The notes: generated by a model from the sequence alone, not told the origin. DNA of 64,000 nt from Bordetella sp. LUAb4 (GCF_021325795.1 NZ_JAHPZX010000006.1:1-64000), one strand, 5' to 3'; positions 8,605 through 17,195 are shown, counted from the stretch's first letter. Program-made: numbers and translations.

Positions 8605-9516
8605 TCAACGATCTCTCAAAACGATGAAATCGGCCAATTCAGCCAGGCGCGCGCGACCTTCGCCCAGCGGCGCCAGGGCCTGCAGTGCGGTGTCGCGCAA
8701 GGACGACGCGAAACGGCGCGCCTCTTCCAAGCCCAGCAGTGAAACATACGTCGGTTTGTTCTCGGCCGCGTCCTTACCCGCGGTCTTGCCCAGCTTTGCC
8801 GTGTCGGCGGTGACGTCGAGTATGTCGTCCACCACCTGGAAAGCCAGGCCAATGGCTTGGGCATACTCATCCAGCGCCCGGCGCGACACCGAACTGGCGC
8901 CCGCCACGATACCGCCCAGCGCCACGCTGACGGCCAGCATGGCGCCGGTCTTCATGCCGTGCATCTGCTGCAGCTCGTCGCGCGTCAGGGTACGGCCGAC
9001 GGCGCCCAGATCGATGGCCTGGCCACCCGCCATGCCGCGGCTGCCGGCGGCCCGCGCCAGCGCTTGCGTGGCCTGCACCACCAGCGCCGGTGCAATGGGC
9101 ATGTCCGCCAGGAACTGGAAGGCCAGCGGCTGCAAGGCATCGCCGGCCAGCATGGCGGTGGCTTCGTCATAGCGCACGTGCACGGTCGGCTGGCCACGCC
9201 GCAGGACGTCGTCGTCCATGCAAGGCAGGTCGTCGTGCACCAGGGAATAGGCGTGGATCAATTCGACGGCCGCGGCGGCGCGGTCCAGCGACGCTTCCAC
9301 TGCCGTGGAGGGACCGCTGACCGGGCAGGCCAGGCCGGCGGCGTACACGAGGGCGGCACGCACGCGCTTGCCGCCACCCAGGACGGCGTAGCGCATGGCT
9401 TCGTGCAGGCGCGCCGGCACGGCATCGGCCGGCGGCAGCAGCTCGTCGAGTTTCTGCTCGATGTACTGCGCGCGGGCCGTCAGCCAGTCCGCGAAGGCAA
9501 GGTGGTTCTGCTTCAT
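8605..9516 (-). CDS. ispA: Farnesyl diphosphate synthase (geranyltranstransferase)
   Basis: This encodes 303 residues. IspA adds isopentenyl diphosphate to dimethylallyl and geranyl diphosphates to make farnesyl diphosphate. The first Asp-rich motif DDLPCMDDD is at 95-103 and the second, DDILD, at 230-234. GGGKRVRA (48-55) is the isopentenyl-diphosphate-binding segment. Its start codon overlaps the xseB stop by 4 bp, indicating coupled translation, and dxs follows, so substrate supply and chain elongation are co-expressed. Confidence 0.96.
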   Translation of the reverse strand: MKQNHLAFADWLTARAQYIEQKLDELLPPADAVPARLHEAMRYAVLGGGKRVRAALVYAAGLACPVSGPSTAVEASLDRAAAAVELIHAYSLVHDDLPCMDDDVLRRGQPTVHVRYDEATAMLAGDALQPLAFQFLADMPIAPALVVQATQALARAAGSRGMAGGQAIDLGAVGRTLTRDELQQMHGMKTGAMLAVSVALGGIVAGASSVSRRALDEYAQAIGLAFQVVDDILDVTADTAKLGKTAGKDAAENKPTYVSLLGLEEARRFASSLRDTALQALAPLGEGRARLAELADFIVLRDR

Positions 9517-9803
9517 CCGTTCGTATCGTCGTCCAGCGCGCCGGGTTCGAGCGGCCGCAACAAATCGCCTTCCAGTACCCGCACCTGTTGCTCGGCCTGC
9601 GCCAGGCGTTCCTGGCAGATGCGCGTCAACGCAACGCCGCGCTTGTAAGCGGCCAGGGAAGCTTCCAAGGGCAGCGAGCCGTCTTCCATCGACGCGACGA
9701 GATCCTCCAGTTGCGCCAACGCACCTTCGAAATCCTGCGGCAGAAGGGCGGTATCAGCCGTATCGGCCGCGGGAGTGACAGGGGGAACTTGCTTGGACGC
9801 CAA
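9513..9803 (-). CDS. xseB: Exodeoxyribonuclease VII small subunit
   Basis: This encodes 96 residues from a TTG start. XseB is the small helical subunit that coats XseA in exonuclease VII. The core FEGALAQLEDLVASMEDGSLPLEASLAAYKRG is split by one predicted turn and is highly typical. The TTG at 9803 is chosen because GGAG lies 6 bases upstream; the open frame extends much further but without family similarity. A TACAAT -10-like hexamer lies at 9839-9844 on the minus strand, so xseB-ispA-dxs may start just upstream, although no good -35 is visible. Confidence 0.93.
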   Translation of the reverse strand: MASKQVPPVTPAADTADTALLPQDFEGALAQLEDLVASMEDGSLPLEASLAAYKRGVALTRICQERLAQAEQQVRVLEGDLLRPLEPGALDDDTNG

Positions 9804-9871
9804 GCGGATCTCCGGAATGCTTGAGAATAATCCGGGGATTGTAGCAAGGGGCAGGCTCCTCCTACACGACG

Positions 9872-10744
9872 TCAGGCGGGACGCGACAACGCCTGGGCGG
9901 TGCGCTGCAGCACCGGGGCGACCTCGTCGCGCAGGACGGCTTCCGAGAGCAAGGTGGCCGGGCCGCCGCAACTGATGACGAAGATGCCCTCTCCCGTGGC
10001 GGATTCGAAGGGCGCGGCGGCGGCGTTGATGCCGGACTGCCACTCGCCAAAGGCAAAGCAGCAGCCCGTGGCGGCCAGGTCGGCGACGCAGCGGTCGACC
10101 ACATCAGGCATCGGCGCCAAGGGCCCCAGGCGCAGCAACAGGTCGCGCCGCGCCGCGGGCGGCAGCAGCGCCAGGTAGGCGCGGCCCATGGCGCTGTCCA
10201 TGCTCACCCGGCAACCCACCGGCAGGCGCAGATACAGGGCGGAAGACCCGTGAATGGCTTCGACATAGGCCATGGCGTCGCCATCGCAAGTCCCCAGCGC
10301 CAGGGCGCCGCCCGTCTGTTGCGCCAGGGACTGCATGGCCGGCTTGGCCAGTTGGCGGACTTCCAGGCCCGACAGCAGACCCAGCCCCAAGGCCAGCACA
10401 CCATGGCCGGGGGCATAGCGGCCACTGTCGCGGTCATAGCGCAGATAACCCAGTTCGGTCAGGGTATAGGTGATGCGGCTGAGCGTGGCCTTGGGCAGCC
10501 CGGTCAACCGCGCCAGTTCGAGATTGCCCAAGGCACCGCTGCCGGCCTGGAAACAGCGCAGCACTTGCAGGCCCCGCGCGAGGGCCGTTATGAAATCCGC
10601 CGAGCGCTGCGCCCCTTCCGCCACCGGCGCACGCCGGCGCCGCCCGGCACGGTCGCGGGCGGGAGCGACGGCGGCATTGGACTCCCGTGGCACAGCGCCC
10701 GGCTCATCAACCTGGGGTTTTCCTTGAGGGGGAAAGGATTGCAT
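9872..10744 (-). CDS. IclR-family transcriptional regulator
   Basis: This encodes 290 residues. The N-terminal winged helix-turn-helix begins near ALARGLQVLRCF and includes LARLTGLPKATLSRITYTL. The C-terminal effector-binding domain shows the IclR pattern with SGLEVRQLAKP, SMDSAMGRAYLA, CFAFGEWQSGINA and a final VAAP-like segment. The first 50 residues are a Pro/Arg/Ala-rich extension. The ATG at 10744 is used. The gene is divergent from a Bug-type receptor (start 10870) and probably regulates it, and itself, through the palindromic sites between them. The ligand is unknown. Confidence 0.92.
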   Translation of the reverse strand: MQSFPPQGKPQVDEPGAVPRESNAAVAPARDRAGRRRRAPVAEGAQRSADFITALARGLQVLRCFQAGSGALGNLELARLTGLPKATLSRITYTLTELGYLRYDRDSGRYAPGHGVLALGLGLLSGLEVRQLAKPAMQSLAQQTGGALALGTCDGDAMAYVEAIHGSSALYLRLPVGCRVSMDSAMGRAYLALLPPAARRDLLLRLGPLAPMPDVVDRCVADLAATGCCFAFGEWQSGINAAAAPFESATGEGIFVISCGGPATLLSEAVLRDEVAPVLQRTAQALSRPA

Positions 10745-10768
10745 TCCGCGACACCCTTTTTTATATTG

Positions 10769-10807
10769 AATTCCGTAATACAAAATTTAATTCCGATATA
10801 CGGAATT
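10769..10807. promoter_or_regulatory. Operator candidate for the IclR regulator
   Basis: A perfect palindrome AATTCCG-ATATA-CGGAATT lies at 10789-10807. A second half site, GAATTCCGTAATA, begins at 10769. Both lie in the 125-base divergent region between the IclR gene and the Bug receptor gene, which is far more AT-rich than its surroundings. Confidence 0.6.
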
Positions 10808-10869
10808 TAAAACGAAATTCAACGAGCGGCGACTTTTTTTTCAAACGCTCTCTTTCTAGGGGATTTTTC

Positions 10870-11832
10870 ATGCGACCTTGGCTCAAACTCTTTGCCGCCC
10901 TCGCCCTTGTCGGTGCCTGCGGCGCTGCCAACGCCCAATATCCAGACCGGCCCATCAAGGTCGTTTCGCCCTTCCCGGCTGGCGGCGCCACCGACGTGCT
11001 CACCCGCCTGCTGGCGGAACGCATGGGCAAGGACCTGAAAGCCTCGATGATCGTGGAGAACCGCGCCGGGGCCGGCACCGCGATCGGCGCGTCCTATGTG
11101 CAGCGCGAAGCGCCGGACGGCTACACCATTCTGATGGCCACCAATTCCACCCTGGTCACCAACCGCTTCCTGTACAAGGACCTGCCCTACGACCCGGACG
11201 GCTATGCGCCCATCGGCATGGTGGGCATCGGTCCGCTGGTCCTGCTGGCCGGCCCCAAGGAACCCTTCCACAACACCGCCGACCTGATCGCCTACGCGAA
11301 GAAGAACCCGGGCAAGCTGACCTTCGCGTCCTTCGGCCCCGGTACGTCGTCGCACCTGGCCGGCGAATTGTTCAAGTCGCAGACCGGCATCGACATCCTG
11401 CATGTCCCCTTCAAGGGCGCCAACCAGGCCCTGCCGGCGCTGATCGGCGGCGATGTCGACCTGTTCTTCGACATGGTTGCCACGGGCATGCCGCAAGCCA
11501 ATGCGGGCAAGGTGCAGGTTTTCGGCATCACCAGCAAGCAGCGTCTGGACAGCGAACCCAAGCTGGCGACCATCGCCGAACAGGGCTACAGCAAATTCGA
11601 TATGAGCGCCTGGTTCAGCTTCGTCGCCCCCAAGGGCACGCCGCCGGAGGTCCTGGGTAAGCTGCAAACCGCCTTGGCCGATGCACTGAAGGACGAGACC
11701 GTGCGTAAAAAAATGCTCGAAATGGGCATCCAGCCCAGCGACGGCACGCCCCAGGCGCTGACCGCCCAGATCAAGTCCGAGCTGCCCGTGATCCAGACCC
11801 TGGTGAAACAGGCGAATGTGGTGCTGCAATAG
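10870..11832 (+). CDS. Periplasmic solute receptor, Bug/TctC family
   Basis: This encodes 320 residues. A signal peptide (MRPWLKLFAALALVGACG, cleaved near ANA-Q) is followed by YPDRPIKVVSPFPAGGATDV, the family's hallmark opening. Further family signatures are NRAGAGTAIGA, APDGYTILMATNS and LHVPFKGANQALPALIGG. Such proteins bind small carboxylic acids or related compounds for tripartite tricarboxylate transporters, or act as orphan sensors. No membrane components are nearby, so it is an orphan receptor. The ATG at 10870 has AGGGG upstream. It is divergent from, and probably controlled by, the adjacent IclR gene. Confidence 0.93.
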   Translation: MRPWLKLFAALALVGACGAANAQYPDRPIKVVSPFPAGGATDVLTRLLAERMGKDLKASMIVENRAGAGTAIGASYVQREAPDGYTILMATNSTLVTNRFLYKDLPYDPDGYAPIGMVGIGPLVLLAGPKEPFHNTADLIAYAKKNPGKLTFASFGPGTSSHLAGELFKSQTGIDILHVPFKGANQALPALIGGDVDLFFDMVATGMPQANAGKVQVFGITSKQRLDSEPKLATIAEQGYSKFDMSAWFSFVAPKGTPPEVLGKLQTALADALKDETVRKKMLEMGIQPSDGTPQALTAQIKSELPVIQTLVKQANVVLQ

Positions 11833-11889
11833 ACACCTGCCCTATCCGCGGATAATTGGCCGGGCGCTTGCGTAAAAAGCGCGTCCGGT

Positions 11890-11918
11890 TTGGCCCCCGC
11901 TCCCCCCTGGGGTACAAT
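11890..11918 (+). promoter_or_regulatory. Sigma-70 promoter candidate upstream of the Rieske oxygenase gene
   Basis: TTGGCC at 11890-11895 and TACAAT at 11913-11918 are separated by 17 bases. Transcription would begin near 11925, about 80 bases before the Rieske start codon. Confidence 0.5.
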
Positions 11919-11954
11919 CGACCACTTTGATCGGCCAGCCCGATTTTTCTTCGC

Positions 11955-11987
11955 GCCAGAACGGATCCGTGCCGTCCTGGCTTTTTT
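11955..11987 (+). terminator. Intrinsic terminator inside the Rieske gene leader
   Basis: A 10-base stem with one mismatch (11955-11964 pairs with 11972-11981) and a 7-base loop is followed directly by six Ts (11982-11987). It lies between the promoter candidate and the Rieske start codon at 12006, so it acts either as an attenuator or as the end of a small RNA of about 60 nt. Confidence 0.65.
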
Positions 11988-12005
11988 ATCCGAGCGGAGG
12001 GAATC

Positions 12006-13163
12006 ATGACCGACGTCGGTCGGATGGCGCATTTTGTGCCGGCTCGTACGCAGCTACCCGTCAGCGCTTATTTTGACGAAGCACGCTTTCAGCGCGAGCA
12101 AGAAATCATTTTTAAGCAGTCTTCTTTATACGTCGGCAATCAGAAGATGGTTCCCGAGGTAGGAGACTGGCGCACGCTCGTCCAGGAAAATGGCGGGCGG
12201 GTTTTGGTGCGCGACAAGGGCGGCATCGAGCTCATCTCGAATGTCTGCCGCCACCGCCAGGCCTTGATGCTGGGCGGTGCGCCGGGAAATGTGGCCGGCA
12301 ACGTCAACACGGGGGGCAATCTGCGCACCACCGGGGGCAATATCGTCTGCCCGCTGCATCGCTGGACCTACGACAAGCAGGGTCAGTTGCTGGGCGCGCC
12401 GCAATTCGCCTCCACGCCGTGCATGGACCTGCCGCGTTACCGACTCCGCGATTGCCATGGCCTGCTGTTCGAAGGCCCGCGCGATCCCGCCAAGGACCTT
12501 GCCACCCTGTTCCAGCGGCCCGAGTTCGATTTCGGCGACTATGTGCTGGACCACGTCGAAGTCCACCAGTGCAACTACAACTGGAAGACTTTCATCGAGG
12601 TCTATCTGGAGGACTACCACGTTGCGCCCTTCCACCCGGGCCTGGGCCACTTCGTCACCTGCGACGATCTGGAATGGGAATTCGGCAATTGGCATAGCGT
12701 GCAACGCGTGGGCGTGAACAACGCCCTGGCGCAGCCCGGTTCGGACGTCTACCGCCATTGGCACGACACCCTGATGCAATACCGGGAGGGTGATGCACCG
12801 GATTTCGGGGCGATCTGGGCAACCTATTTCCCCACGCACATGATCGAGCTGTATCCCCACGTGCTGGTACTGTCGACCCTGCATCCGCGCGGTCCGCAGG
12901 ACACCGTCAACGTGGTGGAGTTCTACTACCCCGAGGAAATCGCCGCGTTCGAGCGCGAATTCGTCGAGGCGCAGCGCGCGGCCTATATGGAAACGGCGAT
13001 CGAGGACGACGAGATCGCTGAACGCATGGATGCCGGCCGCCGGGCTTTGATGCTGCGCGGCGTCACCGAAGCGGGTCCGTATCAGTCGCCCATGGAAGAT
13101 GGCATGCAGCATTTCCATGAGTGGTATCGAACCATCATGGCCGAGACCGAACCTCATCCCTGA
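12006..13163 (+). CDS. Rieske-type aromatic-ring-hydroxylating oxygenase, alpha subunit
   Basis: This encodes 385 residues. The Rieske [2Fe-2S] ligands are Cys81 and His83 (CRH) and Cys115 and His118 (CPLHRW). Mononuclear iron ligands appear in EDYHVAPFH (His205, His210) with a downstream Asp. The protein would oxygenate an organic substrate with electrons from a separate reductase, which is not encoded nearby. The spacing between the two Rieske motifs is 31 residues, versus the usual 15-17, because of a Gly/Asn-rich insert. The ATG at 12006 has AGCGGAGGG upstream. The product ends at 385 residues, somewhat short for alpha subunits of about 420-450. The substrate is unknown. Confidence 0.88.
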   Translation: MTDVGRMAHFVPARTQLPVSAYFDEARFQREQEIIFKQSSLYVGNQKMVPEVGDWRTLVQENGGRVLVRDKGGIELISNVCRHRQALMLGGAPGNVAGNVNTGGNLRTTGGNIVCPLHRWTYDKQGQLLGAPQFASTPCMDLPRYRLRDCHGLLFEGPRDPAKDLATLFQRPEFDFGDYVLDHVEVHQCNYNWKTFIEVYLEDYHVAPFHPGLGHFVTCDDLEWEFGNWHSVQRVGVNNALAQPGSDVYRHWHDTLMQYREGDAPDFGAIWATYFPTHMIELYPHVLVLSTLHPRGPQDTVNVVEFYYPEEIAAFEREFVEAQRAAYMETAIEDDEIAERMDAGRRALMLRGVTEAGPYQSPMEDGMQHFHEWYRTIMAETEPHP

Positions 13164-13194
13164 TTTGGCTGTGCTTGCGATGCCTGTTTGATTT

Positions 13195-13234
13195 GCCACG
13201 CGGGCGGTCCTCTACCGGGGACCGCCCGCGTGGC
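13195..13234 (+). terminator. Strong hairpin after the Rieske oxygenase gene
   Basis: A perfect 16-bp inverted repeat (13195-13210 with 13219-13234) has an 8-base loop and lies 31 bases after the stop codon. The following bases (ATTTGA) are only weakly T-rich. It still probably ends the transcript. Confidence 0.6.
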
Positions 13235-13434
13235 ATTTGAAGCTGACCCTTTTTGAGGTTCTTCTTTAACCTCTTCCAGGCTTTTTCAGGCCATTTTCAT
13301 GGCCACCGTTCACACAGACCGTTACTCAACGCCTGTGTTTCTCCTTGTGACCGTCATCAAAAAACCAACTCGTGCTGGTCAACTGAAAAGGACCACGGAG
13401 CGCGCCGCGCTGCGCGACCGCAAGGAGCACGGCC

Positions 13435-14178
13435 ATGGGATTGACACTGGATCAGATAGCGAACCTCTTTCACCTTACCGGCAGTCTGCCCTACGGCGAC
13501 ACCGCGGTGACGCAGGCCGAACACGCGCGCCAGACCGCCGCGCTGGCATTGGCCGAAGACGCCGCTGCGCCTTTGGTGACCGCCGCCCTGCTGCATGACC
13601 TCGGGCATCTCATCATTCAGCATCCGGACATCGTGCGCATCGAAGGCGCCGACTACAAGCATCAGTATTTCGTTCTGCCGTTCCTGCGCGGGCTGTTCGG
13701 CAGCGACGTGCTCGAACCCATACGCCTGCATGTCGAGGCGCACCGCTATCTGTGCTTCGTCGAACCGGATTACCTGGGGCCGCGCAACAGCGCCGCGCGC
13801 CGGGCGCTCGACCAGGCCGGCGGCGTCTTCGACGCCACCCAGGCCAGCGAGTTCTCATCCATTCCCTGGGCGCCGGAGGCCATACGCCTGCGCCGCTGGG
13901 ACGATCAGGCCTGCCTGATCAGCGCCGAACCGCCACCGCCTTTATCCTATTTCCTGGAAATAGCGAGCGGCGTGGCACAACGCCATCAGGCCATGCGACT
14001 GCCCCGCCTCGGTTCGCTGCCGCAAGAATCATCTGGTCAACCCACGACCCGTCATTCGGCGGCACGACAGCGCGCAACGCCAAGTACTTTGCAAAGTACC
14101 GTGCCGAGTACTGTACCGACTGCTGTGCCGAATACCGCGACGATCAGCCCTTGGCCTGCGGCCGCGAAGCATCGCTGA
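13435..14178 (+). CDS. HD-domain protein related to PhnZ/TmpB mixed-valent diiron oxygenases
   Basis: This encodes 247 residues. The N-terminal half shows an HD-type diiron site: His30 (in AVTQAEHARQ), His54-Asp55 and His58 (LLHDLGH), His76 and His99 (LHVEAHRYL). The stretch around residues 20-30 aligns, from memory, with the Tyr-x-x-Glu-x-V-x-Q-x-E-H motif of PhnZ-like oxygenases, but the first Glu is Thr23 here. The C-terminal 60 residues are low complexity (STLQSTVPSTVPTAVPNT) and overlap the convergent rhodanese gene by 35 bp. The start has AAGGAG 7 bases upstream. A phosphohydrolase role is the alternative. The nearby Rieske gene could act in the same catabolic route, though a terminator separates them. 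Confidence 0.72.
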   Translation: MGLTLDQIANLFHLTGSLPYGDTAVTQAEHARQTAALALAEDAAAPLVTAALLHDLGHLIIQHPDIVRIEGADYKHQYFVLPFLRGLFGSDVLEPIRLHVEAHRYLCFVEPDYLGPRNSAARRALDQAGGVFDATQASEFSSIPWAPEAIRLRRWDDQACLISAEPPPPLSYFLEIASGVAQRHQAMRLPRLGSLPQESSGQPTTRHSAARQRATPSTLQSTVPSTVPTAVPNTATISPWPAAAKHR

Positions 14179-15001
14179 CCCATTCGCTCCACGAGCCCGG
14201 ATACAGACGCGATCCACTCAGGCCCGCCACTTCCATGGCCAGCAGATTGTGGGATGCGGTGATGCCCGAACCACACTGGTGCACGATGGCATCGGGCGCA
14301 CGCTTGCCCAGCACCGCTTCGAATTCCTTGCGCAATTCCTGCGGTGACTTGAAGCGGCCGTCGGCGGCCAGGTTGTCCGTATTGGGCCGGTTCAAGGCGC
14401 CCGGGATGTGGCCGGCGACCGGATCGATGGGCTCCATTTCACCGCGATAACGGGCGGCCGCGCGGGCGTCCAGCACCGTGAAGGCGGGCTGCGCGATATT
14501 CGCCAACACGGTATCGGCGTTCACCGGCTCGGTCAGCGCTGCGCGCGGCGTCAAACCGCCGCTCGTGGCCGCCGGATCGGTTTGCGGACCCGTGCCGCTC
14601 TCCACCGCCAGGCCGGCCGCCGACCAGGCTTGCCAGCCGCCGTCCAGCACCGCCACGCGATCGTGGCCCAGCCAGCGCAGCATCCACCACAGATGCGAGG
14701 CGAACTGGCCGCCACTGGCGTCATAGGCGACGACCAGCGTATTGGGGGTGACGCCATGGCTTGCCAGCAAGGCGGCCAGCGCGGCGCGTTCCGGCAAAGG
14801 GTGGCGGCCGTTCTTGCCGGTACGCGGCGCGGCCAGTTCGGTTTCGTTGTCCAGATAGCGGGCGCCCGCGATATGCGACTGCTCGTACTGGCGGCGTCCG
14901 GCGGCATGGTCCATCAGATCGTGGCGCAGGTCGAACAGCCGCAGATCGGCGTCGCCCAGGCGGACAGCCAGTTCGGATGCGGAAATCAAAGTCATGGTCA
15001 T
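14144..15001 (-). CDS. Tandem-rhodanese sulfurtransferase (SseA/TST type)
   Basis: This encodes 285 residues with two rhodanese domains. The first (about 5-130) is inactive; the second carries the catalytic Cys in HQCGSGITA, which matches the CG(S/T)GVTA motif of 3-mercaptopyruvate or thiosulfate sulfurtransferases. The linker has LDARAAARYRGEMEPIDP and GHIPGALN. It is translationally coupled to the upstream EamA transporter gene (ATGA overlap at 14998-15001). The two form an operon whose shared role is not evident. The C terminus overlaps the convergent HD-domain gene. Confidence 0.92.
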   Translation of the reverse strand: MTMTLISASELAVRLGDADLRLFDLRHDLMDHAAGRRQYEQSHIAGARYLDNETELAAPRTGKNGRHPLPERAALAALLASHGVTPNTLVVAYDASGGQFASHLWWMLRWLGHDRVAVLDGGWQAWSAAGLAVESGTGPQTDPAATSGGLTPRAALTEPVNADTVLANIAQPAFTVLDARAAARYRGEMEPIDPVAGHIPGALNRPNTDNLAADGRFKSPQELRKEFEAVLGKRAPDAIVHQCGSGITASHNLLAMEVAGLSGSRLYPGSWSEWVSDASRPQAKG

Positions 15002-15879
15002 ACGGTGTTCTCCTTGGCAGTCTTGGGGATGGGGCGCCGTTCACGCATGGTGCGCCAGACCGACAGCAAGCCGGCCGCGATGATCAGGCCCATGCCGGAC
15101 AAGGCGATGGCATCGAGATGATCGTGCCAGAACACCGCGCCCAGGCAGGCGGCGAAGATGATGGTCGAGTACTGCAGCGCGGCTGTCAACAAGGCCGAGC
15201 CCAGGCCGAAGGCCCGCGTCATGGCAAGCTGGCCGCACAGGCCGGACAAGCCGATGCCGATCAGCGCCGCATAGCCCTCCCAGCCGGCGTTGCCCCAGCC
15301 ATGGACGAACAGGCCAACCACGCTGCTGAGCGTGACCGCCAGCGAAAAGAACAGCACCGTGCGCCATTCCGGTTCGCCGATGCGGCCCAGCTCGCGGATC
15401 TGCATCATCGAGATGGCGGCGGCGCCGCCGGCGCCCAGGCCCATCAGGGCCGCCAGCCACTGGTCGTCGCCGATACTGGGCCGCAGCACGGCGATGACGC
15501 CCAGGAAGCCCAAGGCCACGGACAGGATGCGAACGGGATCACGCTGCGCGCCGCCCCAGCCCAGCATGTAGCCGGCGATGAACAGCGGCGAGGTGTAGTT
15601 CAGGCTGGTGGCCGTGGCCAGCGGCAGATGCGACAGGGCATAGAAACCCAGCCACATGGAGGAGACCCCGGCCAGGTTGCGCCACAGATGAGGCCGCCAT
15701 TTGGACGGTATGATGGAATGACGTCCGGCCCGCGCCCACATCAAAATCAGCACCACGGACGGCATGCCCCGGAACAGCACCACTTGCGCCAACGACGCCT
15801 CGTATTCGGTAGCGAGCTTCACGCAAGAACCCATGATGGCGAACATGAGCGACGCCAACAACATCCAAAGAGCCTGCAT
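14998..15879 (-). CDS. EamA-family (drug/metabolite transporter superfamily) permease
   Basis: This encodes 293 residues with about ten hydrophobic segments arranged as two EamA repeats. The first opens MQALWMLLASLMFAIMGS and the second starts near SVALGFLGVIAVLRPS. FRGMPSVVLI and LPLATATSLNYTSPLFIA are typical of the family, which exports metabolites or amino-acid-like compounds. The ATG at 15879 is chosen because the first membrane helix starts immediately; the frame is open upstream without similarity. It overlaps the rhodanese start by 4 bp. Confidence 0.9.
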   Translation of the reverse strand: MQALWMLLASLMFAIMGSCVKLATEYEASLAQVVLFRGMPSVVLILMWARAGRHSIIPSKWRPHLWRNLAGVSSMWLGFYALSHLPLATATSLNYTSPLFIAGYMLGWGGAQRDPVRILSVALGFLGVIAVLRPSIGDDQWLAALMGLGAGGAAAISMMQIRELGRIGEPEWRTVLFFSLAVTLSSVVGLFVHGWGNAGWEGYAALIGIGLSGLCGQLAMTRAFGLGSALLTAALQYSTIIFAACLGAVFWHDHLDAIALSGMGLIIAAGLLSVWRTMRERRPIPKTAKENTV

Positions 15880-16127
15880 GATTCCAAAAAGGGTGGTGGC
15901 ACGGGGTTGAAGCACGGGGTTGAAACAACCCACGCCCGGATAAGTGCGATGCGACTTATTTTTCCAGGGTGCGCAGGCTCTCATGATAAGAACCTGAAAC
16001 GGAACCGATAATATACTCGCTGTTCCGACGGAGAGCCGGTCGGAACCGGCGGTGCGGGCCGCCGGGAACCCAGACCGGGCCGTCACGTCAAAGCTATATC
16101 CGCGCTCGCAGAGGATCGATAACAACC

Positions 16128-17006
16128 ATGAAACGCATCATTCTTTTTGTGCTGACCAACCTGGCCGTCATGCTGGTGTTGTCGGCCACGCTACGTATTT
16201 TCGGCGTCGACCGCTTCCTGATGGCCAATGGCCTGAACGTCACGCAACTGCTGATCTTCTCGGTCATCGTCGGTTTTACCGGCTCCATCATTTCGCTGTT
16301 CATGAGCAAGCCGATGGCCAAGTGGAGCACCGGCGCCCAGGTGATCGACCCCAACGCGCCGCGCTCGCAGCGCGAAGCCTGGCTGCTCGATACCGTGCAC
16401 CAGTTGGCCGACCGCGCCGGTATCGGCCGGCCCGAAGTCGCCATCTATGACGGCGCGCCCAATGCCTTCGCCACCGGCGCGTTCAAGAACGATTCGCTGG
16501 TTGCCGTCAGCACCGGCCTGCTTGAAAGCATGACGGAAGAAGAAGTGGCCGCCGTGCTGGGCCACGAAGTGGCGCACATCGCCAATGGCGACATGGTGAC
16601 GCTGACCCTGATCCAGGGCGTGGTCAACACCTTCGTGGTGTTCCTGGCGCGGGTGGTGGGCTATTTCGTCGATCGCACGATACTGCGCAATGAGCGCGGA
16701 CTGGGCGCCGGCTACTTCGTCACCGTGATCGTCTGTGAAATCCTGTTCGGCATCGCCGCGTCCATCATCGTCGCCTGGTTCTCGCGCCAACGCGAATTCC
16801 GCGCCGATGCCGGCTCGGCCCATCTGCTGGGTTCGCGCGATCCCATGATCCGCGCGCTGGCCCGCCTGGGCGGCCTGGAAGCGGGCGAACTGCCCAAGTC
16901 CTTCGAAGCATCGGGCATCAGCGGACGCAACGCCATCAGCGCGATCTTCGCTTCGCACCCGCCCATCCAGCAGCGCATCGCCGCGCTGCAACGCGGCGCG
17001 GCCTGA
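16128..17006 (+). CDS. htpX: Membrane zinc metalloprotease HtpX
   Basis: This encodes 292 residues. HtpX degrades misfolded inner-membrane proteins alongside FtsH. Two N-terminal membrane helices (about 4-25 and 35-55) precede the zinc motif HEVAH at 146-150. A second pair of hydrophobic segments surrounds [17 protein letters not shown] and [31 protein letters not shown] supplies the third zinc ligand. The ATG at 16128 has GAGGATCG upstream. The divergent region to the EamA gene (15880-16127) contains a TATACT -10-like hexamer but no sharp operator. The downstream terminator at 17098 separates it from the secretion genes. Confidence 0.95.
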   Translation: MKRIILFVLTNLAVMLVLSATLRIFGVDRFLMANGLNVTQLLIFSVIVGFTGSIISLFMSKPMAKWSTGAQVIDPNAPRSQREAWLLDTVHQLADRAGIGRPEVAIYDGAPNAFATGAFKNDSLVAVSTGLLESMTEEEVAAVLGHEVAHIANGDMVTLTLIQGVVNTFVVFLARVVGYFVDRTILRNERGLGAGYFVTVIVCEILFGIAASIIVAWFSRQREFRADAGSAHLLGSRDPMIRALARLGGLEAGELPKSFEASGISGRNAISAIFASHPPIQQRIAALQRGAA

Positions 17007-17097
17007 AACAGGCGCGCGAATACGCCGCCGGGCCGGGACCTGGCGGGTAAAGAAAACACGACAGAACACCGCGCCGGGCCCAGGTCCGGCGCATGTG

Positions 17098-17154
17098 AGG
17101 CCAACTGACATTTTGTGGGGCTATACTGCGCCGCGATCAGTTGGCCTTTTTTTT
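17098..17154 (+). terminator. Terminator candidate between htpX and gspC
   Basis: A perfect 11-bp inverted repeat (17098-17108 with 17137-17147) encloses a 28-base loop and is followed by eight Ts (17147-17154). The loop is long, so folding is less certain. A TATACT hexamer in the loop could also serve the gspC promoter. Confidence 0.55.
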
Positions 17155-17195
17155 ATTGGCTTTTTTTATTGGCCTTTCTCGTTGGCCCTTTTCCA
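17141..17195 (+). repeat. Four degenerate T-rich tandem repeats upstream of gspC
   Basis: Units beginning TTGGC occur at 17141, 17156, 17170 and 17183, each followed by a T-rich tract. They lie in the 5' region of gspC, about 50-100 bases before its start codon. Confidence 0.6.

Noticed and set aside
6596-9172. 858-codon open frame antisense to dxs and ispA
   Set aside because: It covers two well-supported genes and gives a His/Gln/Arg-rich product without similarity.
10819-11829. 336-codon frame antisense to the first Bug receptor
   Set aside because: The plus-strand Bug protein has signal peptide and family motifs; the antisense frame has neither.
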